A stretch of 64,000 nt of DNA from 'Nostoc azollae' 0708 (GCF_000196515.1 NC_014248.1:1907501-1971500), one strand, 5' to 3'; counted from the first letter of the stretch, positions 29,314 to 38,124 are shown. The notes: generated from the letters alone by a model not told the origin. Made by a program: numbers and translations.

Positions 29314-31170
29314 ATGCATGAGTTTCTATTTTTCACAAGTTGGTTTGTACCTTTTTATAGCTTATTAGGTGCAATTTTAACCTTGCCTTGGAGCATAGGA
29401 ATAATTCAACGAACAGGACCAAGACCTGCGGCATACTTGAATTCACTGACGACTTTGGTAGCTTTTTTCCATAGCTTATTTGTATTTCAAGATATTTGGA
29501 ATAGAGATCCAGAAATTTTAGTAATTACTTGGTTTCAATCTGGGGACTTTAACTTAACCTTTGCCTTAGAACTCTCGCCAGTTAGTATTGGGGCAATAGT
29601 GCTAATTACAGGATTAAGTCTGTTAGCCCAAATTTATGCCCTGGGTTACATGGAAAAAGATTGGTCGTTAGCAAGGTTTTTTGGGTTGCTGGGATTTTTT
29701 GAAGCAGCTTTGACTGGTCTAGCGATTAGTGATTCTTTGTTCCTAAGTTATGCGTTGTTGGAAGTTCTCACCCTTTCTACTTACTTGCTCGTGGGTTTTT
29801 GGTATGCCCAACCATTGGTAGTAACGGCAGCGCGAGATGCGTTTTTAACCAAGCGGGTGGGAGATTTGCTCTTGTTGATGGGGGTAGTAGTCCTTTCAAC
29901 TCAAGCTGGTAGTTTGAACTATTCCGATTTGTACGAGTGGGTGCAAACTGCTGACTTAAACCCATTTACATCAACATTACTGGGTATAGCATTGATTGCT
30001 GGTCCTGCTGGTAAATGCGCCCAATTTCCCTTGCATTTATGGTTAGATGAAGCAATGGAAGGGCCAAATCCGGCTTCAGTAATGCGAAACTCTTTGGTAG
30101 TCGGTAGTGGTGCTTATGTATTGTACAAGATTCAACCATTGTTAGCACTCTCACCAGTAGCGCTGAATGCTTTAGTTGTGATGGGAACTGTAACTGCTCT
30201 GGGGGCAACATTAGTATCAATCGCCCAAATTGATATTAAACGCGCTCTATCCCACTCTACAAGTGCCTATATGGGATTGGTATTTTTAGCAGTGGGCTTG
30301 CAACAAGGTGGTGTGGCTTTGATGTTGCTGTTAACTCATGCGATCGCAAAAGCATTATTATTCATGAGTTCTGGATCTATAATATACACTACCCAAAGTC
30401 AAGACTTGACAGAAATGGGGGGTTTATGGTCACGGATGCCAGCAACTACTACTGCTTTTGTCGTCGGTTCAGCAGGAATGGTGACATTGTTACCACTGGG
30501 TAGCTTTTGGGCAATGTTGGCTTGGGCTGATGGCTTAGTGAAAGTTAGTCCTTGGGTAATTGTAGTTTTACTGTTAGTTAATGGCTTGACAGCATTGAAT
30601 TTAACCAGAGTCTTCCGATTGATATTCTGGGGTAACCCGCAACAAAAGACCCGCCGCGCTCCCGAAGTTGGTTGGCAAATGGCTTTCCCAATGGTGACTT
30701 TGACCATATTAACCCTATTGTTACCACTGATGCTACAGCAATGGTACTTACTACCTGATTGGGAAAGTATTGATTGGTACATTACATTATCTTTATTCAC
30801 CTCTACTGTTTTAGGAGTAAGTATTGGCTCAAAAATTTACCTACATAAAGGTTGGTCAAGATCCACAATTCTGGGATGGAGATTTGTTCAAGATTTACTA
30901 GGTTATGATTTTTATATTGACCGAGTTTATCGGCTGACGATAGTTAGTGCAGTAGCATTGTTGTCCAAGATTTCCTCTTGGTGTGATCGCTATTTAGTAG
31001 ATGGGATAGTGAACTTAGTCGGCTTTGCTGCCATTTTTGGTGGACAAAGTTTAAAGTACAGTATTTCCGGTCAATCTCAGGGCTATATGTTGACTATCCT
31101 CGTCGTAATTAGCGTTCTTGGGTTCTTCATTAGCTGGTCATTGGGTTTACTTGACAAATTGCCCTTTTAG
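29314..31170 (+). CDS. ndhF4: NDH-1 subunit NdhF4 (CO2-uptake complex)
   Basis: A 618-residue proton-pumping antiporter-like subunit of NDH-1 with about 15 membrane segments. Motifs: YALGYMEKDWSLARFFGLLG, SYALLEVLTLSTYLLVGFWY, AGKCAQFPLHLWLDEAMEGP, HSTSAYMGLVFLAVG, THAIAKALLFMSSGSI. The sequence is of the divergent F3/F4 type found in the NDH-1MS complexes. The start is taken at 29314 (MHEFLFFTSWF) after AAGGA; an upstream TTG at 29275 would add 13 residues. With ndhD4 and cupB it forms the constitutive low-affinity CO2-uptake system; the F3/D3/CupA version is the alternative, but the position beside ccm, as I recall it from Anabaena, favours F4. Confidence 0.88.
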   Translation: MHEFLFFTSWFVPFYSLLGAILTLPWSIGIIQRTGPRPAAYLNSLTTLVAFFHSLFVFQDIWNRDPEILVITWFQSGDFNLTFALELSPVSIGAIVLITGLSLLAQIYALGYMEKDWSLARFFGLLGFFEAALTGLAISDSLFLSYALLEVLTLSTYLLVGFWYAQPLVVTAARDAFLTKRVGDLLLLMGVVVLSTQAGSLNYSDLYEWVQTADLNPFTSTLLGIALIAGPAGKCAQFPLHLWLDEAMEGPNPASVMRNSLVVGSGAYVLYKIQPLLALSPVALNALVVMGTVTALGATLVSIAQIDIKRALSHSTSAYMGLVFLAVGLQQGGVALMLLLTHAIAKALLFMSSGSIIYTTQSQDLTEMGGLWSRMPATTTAFVVGSAGMVTLLPLGSFWAMLAWADGLVKVSPWVIVVLLLVNGLTALNLTRVFRLIFWGNPQQKTRRAPEVGWQMAFPMVTLTILTLLLPLMLQQWYLLPDWESIDWYITLSLFTSTVLGVSIGSKIYLHKGWSRSTILGWRFVQDLLGYDFYIDRVYRLTIVSAVALLSKISSWCDRYLVDGIVNLVGFAAIFGGQSLKYSISGQSQGYMLTILVVISVLGFFISWSLGLLDKLPF

Positions 31171-31178
31171 GCAGCAGT

Positions 31179-31277
31179 TAACTGATAACTGATAACTGAT
31201 AACTGATAACTGATAACTGATAACTGATAACTGATAACTGATAACTGATAACTGATAACTGATAACTGATAACTGAT
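31179..31277. repeat. STRR: fourteen copies of TAACTGA between ndhF4 and ndhD4
   Basis: 99 bp of perfect TAACTGA heptamers filling nearly the whole spacer from the ndhF4 stop to the ndhD4 ATG at 31279. It leaves no recognisable Shine-Dalgarno before ndhD4. Confidence 0.95.
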
Positions 31278-31278
31278 T

Positions 31279-32760
31279 ATGATGCTGAGTACATTGATTT
31301 TGCTACCTTTGCTGGGTGCAGCTTTAATCGGTTTTTATCCTTCTGCGATCAGTGGGAAACTAGCCCGTGGAGTAGCGTTGGCTTTCGCTGTCATAATTTT
31401 CTTATGGACAGTGTTCCTAACAATTGAGTTTGATCCAGGGGAAGTTGGACAACAGTTTGCTGAGTCTTTGCCCTGGATAGATGCTTTAGGCTTGAACTAT
31501 AATCTAGGCATAGATGGTTTATCCTTGCCATTGCTGCTTTTAAATGGAGTTTTAACTTGTATTGCCATCTACAGTGGCGATGAATCTATTCAGCGTCCTA
31601 GATTTTATTATTCCTTAGTGCTGCTGTTAAGCGCAGGAGTGATAGGAGCATTTTTAGCACAGGATTTATTGTTATTCTTCCTATTCTACGAATTAGAATT
31701 GATACCTTTGTATTTGCTAATTGCAATTTGGGGTGGTGCAAAACGGGGTTATGCAGCCACAAAGTTTCTGATTTACACCTCTGTATCGGGAATCTTGATT
31801 TTAGCCAGTTTCTTAGGTATGGTTTGGTTGAGTGATTCGCCCAGTTTTGGACTAGCAACCTTAAATACCCACACTTTACCTTTAGGGACACAAATATTAT
31901 TACTGGTGGGAATTTTGGTAGGTTTTGGAATTAAAATTCCTCTTGTTCCCTTCCATACTTGGTTGCCAGATGCCCACGTTGAAGCTTCCACACCCATTTC
32001 TGTACTATTAGCTGGGATATTGTTGAAATTAGGCACTTATGGTTTGTTGCGGTTTGGGATGAACTTGTTGCCTGAAGCTTGGGAATATGCAGCACCGACT
32101 TTAGCAACATGGGCTGTTGTTAGTGTGTTGTTTGGTGCTTCCTGTGCGATCGCCCAAACTGATATGAAAAAAATGGTAGCCTATAGTTCTATCGGACACA
32201 TGGGTTATGTTTTGTTAGCAGCAGCAGCAGCAACACCATTAAGCGTCTTGGGTGCTGTCATGCAAATGATTAGCCACGGCTTAATTTCTGCCATGTTGTT
32301 TTTAGTGGTAGGAGTTGTGTATAAAAAAGCTGGTAGTCGTGACTTAGAAGTTATTAGGGGACTGCTGAACCCAGAAAGGGGAATGCCTGTCATCGGCTTC
32401 TTGATGGTTTTGGGAGTCATGGCCAGCGCAGGTATACCGGGAATGGTAGGGTTTATTTCCGAATTCATTGTTTTTAGGGGTAGTTTCGAGATTTTCCCAG
32501 TACAAACCCTAATTTCAATGCTAGGTACAGGCTTAACTGCGGTTTACTTCTTAATTCTCCTCAATCGTGCCTTTTTTGGGCGCTTGTCTGCACAAGTTAC
32601 TAATTTACCACGGGTTTATTGGAGCGATCGCATTCCTGCATTTATCTTAGCTGTCTTAATAGTAGTTTTCGGCATCGAACCCTCTTGGTTAGTGCATTGG
32701 ACAGAAGCTACTATTACAGCCATGGTAAATACTCAAAACCTAGTAGCTAAAATACTTTGA
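31279..32760 (+). CDS. ndhD4: NDH-1 subunit NdhD4 (CO2-uptake complex)
   Basis: A 493-residue MrpD/NuoM-type membrane subunit with about 14 membrane segments. Motifs: LGIDGLSLPLLLLNGVLTCI, FFLFYELELIPLYLLIAIWG, LVPFHTWLPDAHVEASTPIS, YSSIGHMGYVLLAAAA, MQMISHGLISAMLFLVVGV. The proton-channel Glu in FYELELIPLY and Lys residues of helices 7/8 are present. It pairs with NdhF4 in the distal membrane arm of the CO2-hydrating NDH-1MS complex in the thylakoid. Either of two adjacent ATGs could start it. Confidence 0.9.
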   Translation: MMLSTLILLPLLGAALIGFYPSAISGKLARGVALAFAVIIFLWTVFLTIEFDPGEVGQQFAESLPWIDALGLNYNLGIDGLSLPLLLLNGVLTCIAIYSGDESIQRPRFYYSLVLLLSAGVIGAFLAQDLLLFFLFYELELIPLYLLIAIWGGAKRGYAATKFLIYTSVSGILILASFLGMVWLSDSPSFGLATLNTHTLPLGTQILLLVGILVGFGIKIPLVPFHTWLPDAHVEASTPISVLLAGILLKLGTYGLLRFGMNLLPEAWEYAAPTLATWAVVSVLFGASCAIAQTDMKKMVAYSSIGHMGYVLLAAAAATPLSVLGAVMQMISHGLISAMLFLVVGVVYKKAGSRDLEVIRGLLNPERGMPVIGFLMVLGVMASAGIPGMVGFISEFIVFRGSFEIFPVQTLISMLGTGLTAVYFLILLNRAFFGRLSAQVTNLPRVYWSDRIPAFILAVLIVVFGIEPSWLVHWTEATITAMVNTQNLVAKIL

Positions 32761-33043
32761 GATCAACTGACAAACAACAATTAAATTATCGATGCTAGAG
32801 ATTGGGAAAGTTTACCTTGATATTCCCAATTCTAGTCTTCAATAGCAGTCCATATTATTGAGAAACTGTATATGATATTTTATTTACAAGTTCAATTAAC
32901 TGGTACTACCGTTTTTATTAATAAATAAAAGTACTAAAAATTACTATTAATTATAAGAATTCTATTCAATACAGTGTTTAATCTTTGTTAAAATCTAGAA
33001 ATACCCATACCTTGAATTATTGAAGAAATTTGGAGACATAGTA

Positions 33044-34174
33044 ATGCTTAATATGAAAAATAAACCTGTTAATCATCCCTTAGTCGAATATATTCAACGG
33101 TTACAAACGGGTCAAGCATTACTTAAAGATAGTCCTGAAAATGTTTTAGAAGTTGTTGGTATTCTTAAAAGTTATGGTGTAGTTTTAGATGCCTATTCTA
33201 AAAATCTCATTTATATTGCTGAAAATCAATTTCTAGTAAATTTTCCCTTCTTTAAATATTTTGATGGCGAGATTTCTATCCAAAAATTATTTCGTCACTG
33301 GTGGCATGACAGAATTAATTTTGAATATGCAGAATATTGCATGAAAACCATGATGTGGCATGGTGGTGGCGGTTTAGATGCCTATTTAGATAGTCAGGAG
33401 TTTGCTGATATATGCAAAGTTGTGATTAATATTAAATTCAAAAATAACCCCTTCATGTTGGGTATACATCAGCTATTTCCCGACTTTTTAATAGAACAGT
33501 TGCGTGTCTCTGCCTATTACAGTGGATTAGGTCAATTTTGGCAAGTCATGGCTAATATATTTCTAACTTTATCAGACTGCTATGACCAAGGGAAAATTAA
33601 ATCAATTCCTGAAGTTGTAAAATATATTAAAGCTGGTTTGGTAGCAGATGCTTTAAAACCAATTACATACAATGTAAAAATTAGGGATAAAGTCTATGAA
33701 ATCATTCCCAAATCAGTCAGTTTAACCTTTCTTGCAGATACCGCAGTTCCTTATGTAGAAGCAGTTTTCTTCCGGGGAACTCCGTTTCTGGGTACAGTTT
33801 CCCTAAACGCGCAAGCATATCAAGTTCCCCCAGATCAATCTCGATTTCAATATGGTGCATTATATGCCGATCCTTTACCTATTGGCAGTGCGGGTATTCC
33901 TCCCACATTATTAATGCAAGATATGCGCCATTATTTACCAGAATATTTACATAATATTTATCGTCGCAGTCCTCGCGGAGAAGATGATTTGCGAGTGCAA
34001 ATTTGTATGAGTTTCCAAAAGTCAATGTTTTGTGTAACTACTGCTGCAATTTTGGGACTTTTACCTTATCCTATGGATACAGAAAATCAGTCTGAGCAAA
34101 ATGCTAACCGTGTTTACCTAGAAAAGTGGATGGATAGGTTAAAAACTTCGCAGATAATGGAAGTTAATAAATAG
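33044..34174 (+). CDS. cupB: CO2 hydration protein CupB (ChpX)
   Basis: A 376-residue soluble subunit that caps the NDH-1MS membrane arm and, by the current model, hydrates CO2 to bicarbonate. Family segments seen: IQRLQTGQALLKDSPENVLE, FKYFDGEISIQKLFRHWWHD, NPFMLGIHQLFPDFLIEQLR, RFQYGALYADPLPIGSAGIP, MRHYLPEYLHNIYRRSPRGE. The start is at 33044 (MLNMKNKPVNHP), with GGAG nine bases upstream; a TTG at 33020 would add eight residues. It is 284 bp after ndhD4. CupA is the paralogue; context favours CupB. Confidence 0.88.
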   Translation: MLNMKNKPVNHPLVEYIQRLQTGQALLKDSPENVLEVVGILKSYGVVLDAYSKNLIYIAENQFLVNFPFFKYFDGEISIQKLFRHWWHDRINFEYAEYCMKTMMWHGGGGLDAYLDSQEFADICKVVINIKFKNNPFMLGIHQLFPDFLIEQLRVSAYYSGLGQFWQVMANIFLTLSDCYDQGKIKSIPEVVKYIKAGLVADALKPITYNVKIRDKVYEIIPKSVSLTFLADTAVPYVEAVFFRGTPFLGTVSLNAQAYQVPPDQSRFQYGALYADPLPIGSAGIPPTLLMQDMRHYLPEYLHNIYRRSPRGEDDLRVQICMSFQKSMFCVTTAAILGLLPYPMDTENQSEQNANRVYLEKWMDRLKTSQIMEVNK

Positions 34175-34186
34175 GATATTTAGTAA

Positions 34187-34833
34187 ATGCCAAACCGCTA
34201 CAAGAATCTACATCTAATTCAGTAACTTGATCCAGAAAAGAATTTTTGGCAGATTTACCATTTGATGCTGGGATATGAATTTCCTTCGGATAGTATTCAG
34301 GCTTTAGAAGTGGCTTTAATGCGAACTTATTATCTTCCTAGTATTTCTAAATTGCTGAATAAAACCAGAGAATTTATCTATCGTCCTCAAAAACGTTATG
34401 ATGATACCTCTATCATGTTGACGGAGATTATTAAATGGGGTTTAAAGAGTGAGAGAGGTCAAGAAGCATTACAAAGAGTGAACTCAATTCATCGGCGTTT
34501 TTAAATAGATAATGCTGATTTTTTGTATGTGCTTTGTACCATAATTTATGAACCAATTCGGTGGAATCAACATTTTGGTTGGCGGTTAATGTGTGAAGGT
34601 GAAAAATTAGTAACTTTTTATTTTTGGCGACAAGTTGGGGAAGCAACTCGTGACTTATTTATAAGTTGGTTTCCTAAATGGATGGAGAAACCTTAAAAAC
34701 TAATAACTTATACTTTATTGGATGATACAATATTGGATGCTTTTGGATTTGAACATCCTTCACCATCATCACCATCTAATAATAAATTACCATCTCAATC
34801 CCACCAACTTAACCAAGGTAATTCTACATTCTG
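34187..34833 (+). pseudogene. MpaB-family (DUF2236) oxygenase, inactivated
   Basis: One reading frame runs MPNRYKNLHLIQ-stop-LDPEKNFWQIYHLMLGYEF, then YRPQKRYDDTSIMLTEIIKW, NSIHRRF-stop-IDNADFLYVLCTIIYEPI, RWNQHFGWRLMCEGEKLVTF, FWRQVGEATRDLFISWFPKW, MEKP-stop and LLDDTILDAFGFEHPSPS. This is the DUF2236/MpaB haem-oxygenase family. Three nonsense codons are present. About 30 codons are missing between YFWRQ and VGEATRD relative to the family pattern I know. No frameshift is needed. Confidence 0.8.
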
Positions 34834-34894
34834 ATATTCACCCTCCCATATACCTATCTCAACACCCATAGGTGTAATCGGATAATGTCCCCGT

Positions 34895-35512
34895 TCATTT
34901 GCTGGTGGTAATACCTAAAGTCTCCACCAATTCCTGCAAACGCACCCTCCCATCTCGAAAAACAGACCAACCATCACCCACCAGCACTGTTTCTACCTTC
35001 TCCAAACCAGCCAATCGGTGAACCGAAGCCACCGCTTGATCTCGATTCATTAACTTTTCATCTGGTAACATGGTTAAGCTACCTGCGGAATGTGATCGCA
35101 CTAAATCCCCAGTAATCAAAGTAGTTTCCTCCAACAGTAAGGCCAACTCACTGGGAGTTTTAGAACCTTGGAGTTCAACCACCTTCAGTCCTGGTACTAA
35201 CTCATCACCATCATTTAACCAGCGATCACACAAAATCGGAAAATACTCCTTTTCCCCAGCAGGTCCAGCAATCTTTGCATAGGTTTGATTAGCAATTTCT
35301 TTAGCTGACCTTAAATGATCCGAATTCGTTAAAACAATCCAAACTACACCACCGAGAGATTCCAAATGATTCCAATCATGGTTTGATAAGGCTACTGGGT
35401 CAATCAAAATATTACCCTCTGGACGAATCCAGGCAAAGCCATTAAAATCAATATTTCTTGCTGGATTGAAACAAGACCAGCTATATAAATCAGGACGGTG
35501 CAGAGATTTCAT
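34895..35512 (-). CDS. MBL-fold metallo-hydrolase-like protein lacking the HxHxDH motif
   Basis: A 205-residue protein with the beta-lactamase-like fold pattern: GFAWIRPEGNILIDPVALSN, GGVVWIVLTNSDHLRSAKEI, GDELVPGLKVVELQGSKTPS, TTLITGDLVRSHSAGSLTML, VETVLVGDGWSVFRDGR. In the metal motif only the Asp-His survives (TNSDH instead of THxHxDH), although the later Asp (GDLVR) is kept. It may bind one metal or none. A similar protein exists in plants and cyanobacteria, to my memory. A 16-bp palindrome lies about 90 bp upstream. Confidence 0.8.
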   Translation of the reverse strand: MKSLHRPDLYSWSCFNPARNIDFNGFAWIRPEGNILIDPVALSNHDWNHLESLGGVVWIVLTNSDHLRSAKEIANQTYAKIAGPAGEKEYFPILCDRWLNDGDELVPGLKVVELQGSKTPSELALLLEETTLITGDLVRSHSAGSLTMLPDEKLMNRDQAVASVHRLAGLEKVETVLVGDGWSVFRDGRVRLQELVETLGITTSK

Positions 35513-36152
35513 AATGATTGTGGTTTAGGACTTTCAATAGCTGTTTTTCTGACATCTTGCACCAGTCTATGGTGAATGGTACGAGACATAAGTTTTGATA
35601 TAACAGTATTAATACTGTATCATTAATAGTTACCTAACTGATAAGAAGTTGTTGCTGTGTTAGTAAAAACGATGAAATGAAGCTCATACTTATCATTTAA
35701 GGCGAAAAGGAACAGCAGGGAAAAAATTGCAGTTTAAATAATCCCATGATAGCCCTTCATAAACTATTTTCTATTTTAGAAATCAGCCATAAGGTAGAAG
35801 GAAAAAATCCAGTAATATAAGTTAATCAATACTGTTACAAACCGACATTGTATTAGGATTGAACAGAAAATCACTGACCATTAATGTATCCAACTTAAGG
35901 GCTAATAAATTAGAATTATCAAGCTTTTTTAGGGGTAATTTTACCATTAATATTCGGTAGTAAAATCTGCCAAAATAGCAGTGGAAGTTATATGAATCTA
36001 TTGCTATAATTTGGTAAATTTGTCAATTCACTATTTAAGCTGATAGATTCAGGGTTTAACGTCCTATTTACATAGAAAATAGTTGGAATTAATGTTGTCA
36101 TGATTTCCGTTTAGAACTATACTCACTCATCAAAAAAACAGGAATATTTACT
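35513..36152. other. 640-bp AT-rich spacer upstream of the MBL and copper-binding genes
   Basis: Divergent promoters for the MBL-like gene (leftward) and the Cys-rich protein (rightward) should lie here. The only clear structure is the palindrome ACAGTATTAATACTGT at 35603-35618. No coding frame is supported. Confidence 0.5.
35603..35618. promoter_or_regulatory. 16-bp perfect palindrome, possible operator
   Basis: ACAGTATTAATACTGT is a perfect dyad about 90 bp upstream of the MBL-like start. The size and AT-rich centre fit a dimeric repressor site, but the regulator is unknown. Confidence 0.45.
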
Positions 36153-36515
36153 ATGATGATGATGATGACTGAATCCATGACCACCGAAATGCAAACCTGC
36201 ATCAACGCTTCCATGGAATGTCATAAAATCTGCTTAGAAACGATGACTTACTGTATCAGCAAAGGCGGTAGGTATATGGATATGGGAATTATGAGTATGA
36301 TGCGCGACTGCTCAGAAATATGCATGATGTGTATGAATATGATGATGGGCGGTTCTGACTTTATGGGACGTACTTGTACTCTTTGTGCGGAAATGTGCGA
36401 TAGCTGTGCAGCAGCTTGTGAAACAATCAGTGATGACAGCAGAATGAGCGAATGTGCAACAGCTTGTCGTAAATGTGCTGAAGCCTGTAGATCAATGCCA
36501 ATGATTCCTGCTTAG
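36153..36515 (+). CDS. Cys/Met-rich four-helix bundle copper-binding protein (Csp-like, DUF326)
   Basis: A 120-residue protein with 16 cysteines in CxxxC and CxxC spacings along predicted helices (CINASMECHKIC, CTLCAEMCDSCAAAC, CATACRKCAEAC) and about two dozen methionines, including an opening run of five. Csp proteins are cytosolic or periplasmic four-helix bundles that store many Cu(I) ions through Cys thiolates; Met clusters are also soft-metal ligands. No Tat or Sec signal is seen, so a cytosolic Csp3-like role is likely: supply or buffering of copper for plastocyanin and cytochrome oxidase. The start is ambiguous within the ATG run. It stands alone with its own terminator-like hairpin. 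Confidence 0.85.
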   Translation: MMMMMTESMTTEMQTCINASMECHKICLETMTYCISKGGRYMDMGIMSMMRDCSEICMMCMNMMMGGSDFMGRTCTLCAEMCDSCAAACETISDDSRMSECATACRKCAEACRSMPMIPA

Positions 36516-36557
36516 TTCTCTTAAATAGCAGATAAATTCTGCAACCTAATTATTAAA

Positions 36558-36584
36558 GCGTTCAGACTGTTTCAGTTTGGACGC
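36558..36584 (+). terminator. Hairpin after the copper-binding protein gene
   Basis: GCGTTCAGACT and AGTTTGGACGC can pair over 11 positions (two G-U pairs) around a 5-base loop, 42 bp after the stop. The following sequence (CTACTTTTATC) is only weakly T-rich. Confidence 0.55.
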
Positions 36585-36795
36585 CTACTTTTATCAAATC
36601 TTGCAAATAAATATTTTCATACTCTCCACATAAAGCGGAATATCGTAAAATTTAACAAGCAAGGTTTAGTGGCCTTAGTAGTTGAGTTATAAATTTAAAC
36701 AATAGATAACTTAACAGTTTTACTTTTTGATCTTAGAGGGTATTTGAAAAGTTAGAAAAGGTATAATTTGTCATTCTGTGTGAAACAACTTGGAA

Positions 36796-36850
36796 TGTAT
36801 CCCTTCGGGACACTGCGTGAACGAGAAGCGTGCCGGAGGCTCTAGAATCT
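36796..36850. repeat. Dispersed 55-bp repeat, copy 1
   Basis: TGTATCCCTTCGGGACACTG, then GTGAAC, AGCGTGCCG and AGGCTCTAG at fixed spacing; the same order occurs at 54792-54846. It contains the small palindrome CCCTTCGGG. The surrounding 36516-36974 spacer holds no gene. Confidence 0.85.
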
Positions 36851-36974
36851 AGGGTTTGAGCGGATCGCTCTGAGATGCTTCACTACGCAGCCCTACGTAC
36901 CCTCCGGGAAGCAAGGTAGAGTATGACTTTCTAAATATCCTCTTAAATCCTTGTCTAGCAAGGACTTAAGTTTT

Positions 36975-37163
36975 CTAAAAACCTTCTCCTCTATTCAATC
37001 TTTCTTCATGTTTGGTAATTACCCAAAGTGCATGAATACTACCAGGAAGCCAACCGAGAAGAGTGAGCAAAATGTTAATTATCAAAGTTGGACTAATACC
37101 CACTGTGAGAAATACTCCCACTGGAGGTAAGAATAAAGCAAGTAGCAAACGAGTTAATTTCAT
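36975..37163 (-). CDS. YqaE/Pmp3-family small membrane protein
   Basis: A 62-residue protein with two membrane helices (LLLALFLPPVGVFLTVG and IINILLTLLGWLPGSIHALW) and a charged tail (ITKHEERLNRGEGF). The LPPVGVFL and LGWLPGSIHALWVI signatures define the UPF0057/Pmp3 family, often induced by salt, cold or membrane stress. The role in cyanobacteria is unknown. The phage-holin-like gene lies 100 bp upstream on the same strand. Confidence 0.9.
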   Translation of the reverse strand: MKLTRLLLALFLPPVGVFLTVGISPTLIINILLTLLGWLPGSIHALWVITKHEERLNRGEGF

Positions 37164-37264
37164 GGGATTGTATTGGTATTTTTTAATATCTACTTAGATT
37201 TATTGTGGAGAGGAAATTTTCAAATTCACTCCTTCTGAGGATTTATCTGACGACTATCACCAAA

Positions 37265-37654
37265 TTAAGATTCAGTTTTGACATTAGTATTGCTTTGTAA
37301 GTCCATATTATTTTTTTCGGCAAAGTATTTACTGATCAATGTATTTGCCAAAGATAGGACAACTGGAGCGAGAATAAAAGCGATAATTCCTTCGACTCTA
37401 AACCCAGGAACTAAAACTGATACTAACCAAAAGCAAATTCCGTTGACTATTAAGGAAAATCCGCCTAAAGTTACGAATGTCAATGGTAAAGATAGGGTAG
37501 AAATAACTGGTTTAACTGAACTATTAATCAAACCAATTACTAAAGCCGCTATTAAAGCTGCGGGAAAATTAGCAATATCAACCCCTGGAAAAATAATATC
37601 CACAATTAACAGGCTTAATGCTGTAGCAAGTGCGCTTAAGAATGTTGCCCACAT
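37265..37654 (-). CDS. Phage holin family 4-type membrane protein
   Basis: A 129-residue protein with four hydrophobic segments: FLSALATALSLLIVDIIFPG, FPAALIAALVIGLINSSVKP, LTFVTLGGFSLIVNGICFWL, IIAFILAPVVLSLANTLISK. It belongs to the PF04020 family, which is named after holins but is widespread in bacteria without phage context. No phage genes are nearby, so lysis is unlikely. The tail is polar. Confidence 0.85.
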   Translation of the reverse strand: MWATFLSALATALSLLIVDIIFPGVDIANFPAALIAALVIGLINSSVKPVISTLSLPLTFVTLGGFSLIVNGICFWLVSVLVPGFRVEGIIAFILAPVVLSLANTLISKYFAEKNNMDLQSNTNVKTES

Positions 37655-37803
37655 TATTTTTACCTCTGTAAGTGCTACCTATATATATAATAATATTTAA
37701 CTCAAAAATTCCATTTTTCACCTCTGTTGATAGATAGGAATAGAATATATCGCAAGGAGGATTCTTTAACGCAGAGGAACGCTGGTTTTTTTAGTTTTCA
37801 GAT

Positions 37804-38124
37804 TCATTTATAGTAGAGGGAGTATTTATATAAGAGTTGTTTTTGGTGAGTTTCTAATACACAATCGAATAAGGGATAAGTTAGACAGGTAATAACATAA
37901 CCAGCTTCAATTTCATGGGGACGGAGAAATTTTTGCTCACTTTGATTTATTTCCCTGCTGATAAGTTTAGCTACATAAGCTGAACATTCCCCTTGTTTAC
38001 ACCCAGATGGTAAACGGATACCCCCTTCTTCTGTTATGTCGATGATATATTGATCATCTGGTACTTGAATTGTACGATCTAATCCTAATTTATCATTAAT
38101 TAGTCGAACTTGATAAACTATCAT
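37804..38124 (-). CDS. Plant-type [2Fe-2S] ferredoxin with one cluster ligand missing
   Basis: A 106-residue ferredoxin-fold protein: LDRTIQVPDDQYIIDITEEG, IRLPSGCKQGECSAYVAKLI, EQKFLRPHEIEAGYVITCLT, YPLFDCVLETHQKQLLYK. Plant-type ferredoxins bind the cluster with CxxxxCxxC plus a distant Cys. Here the motif reads CKQGECSAY, so the third Cys is Tyr (TAT for TGT). The fourth ligand (ITC) is present. As read, a stable cluster is doubtful; recent loss of function or partial cluster binding are both possible. It stands alone upstream of the holin-like gene, with tex next on the same strand. Confidence 0.82.
   Translation of the reverse strand: MIVYQVRLINDKLGLDRTIQVPDDQYIIDITEEGGIRLPSGCKQGECSAYVAKLISREINQSEQKFLRPHEIEAGYVITCLTYPLFDCVLETHQKQLLYKYSLYYK

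Noticed and set aside
37265-37654. Prophage because of a holin-family protein
   Set aside because: The PF04020 family is common in non-phage contexts, and no other phage gene is near.
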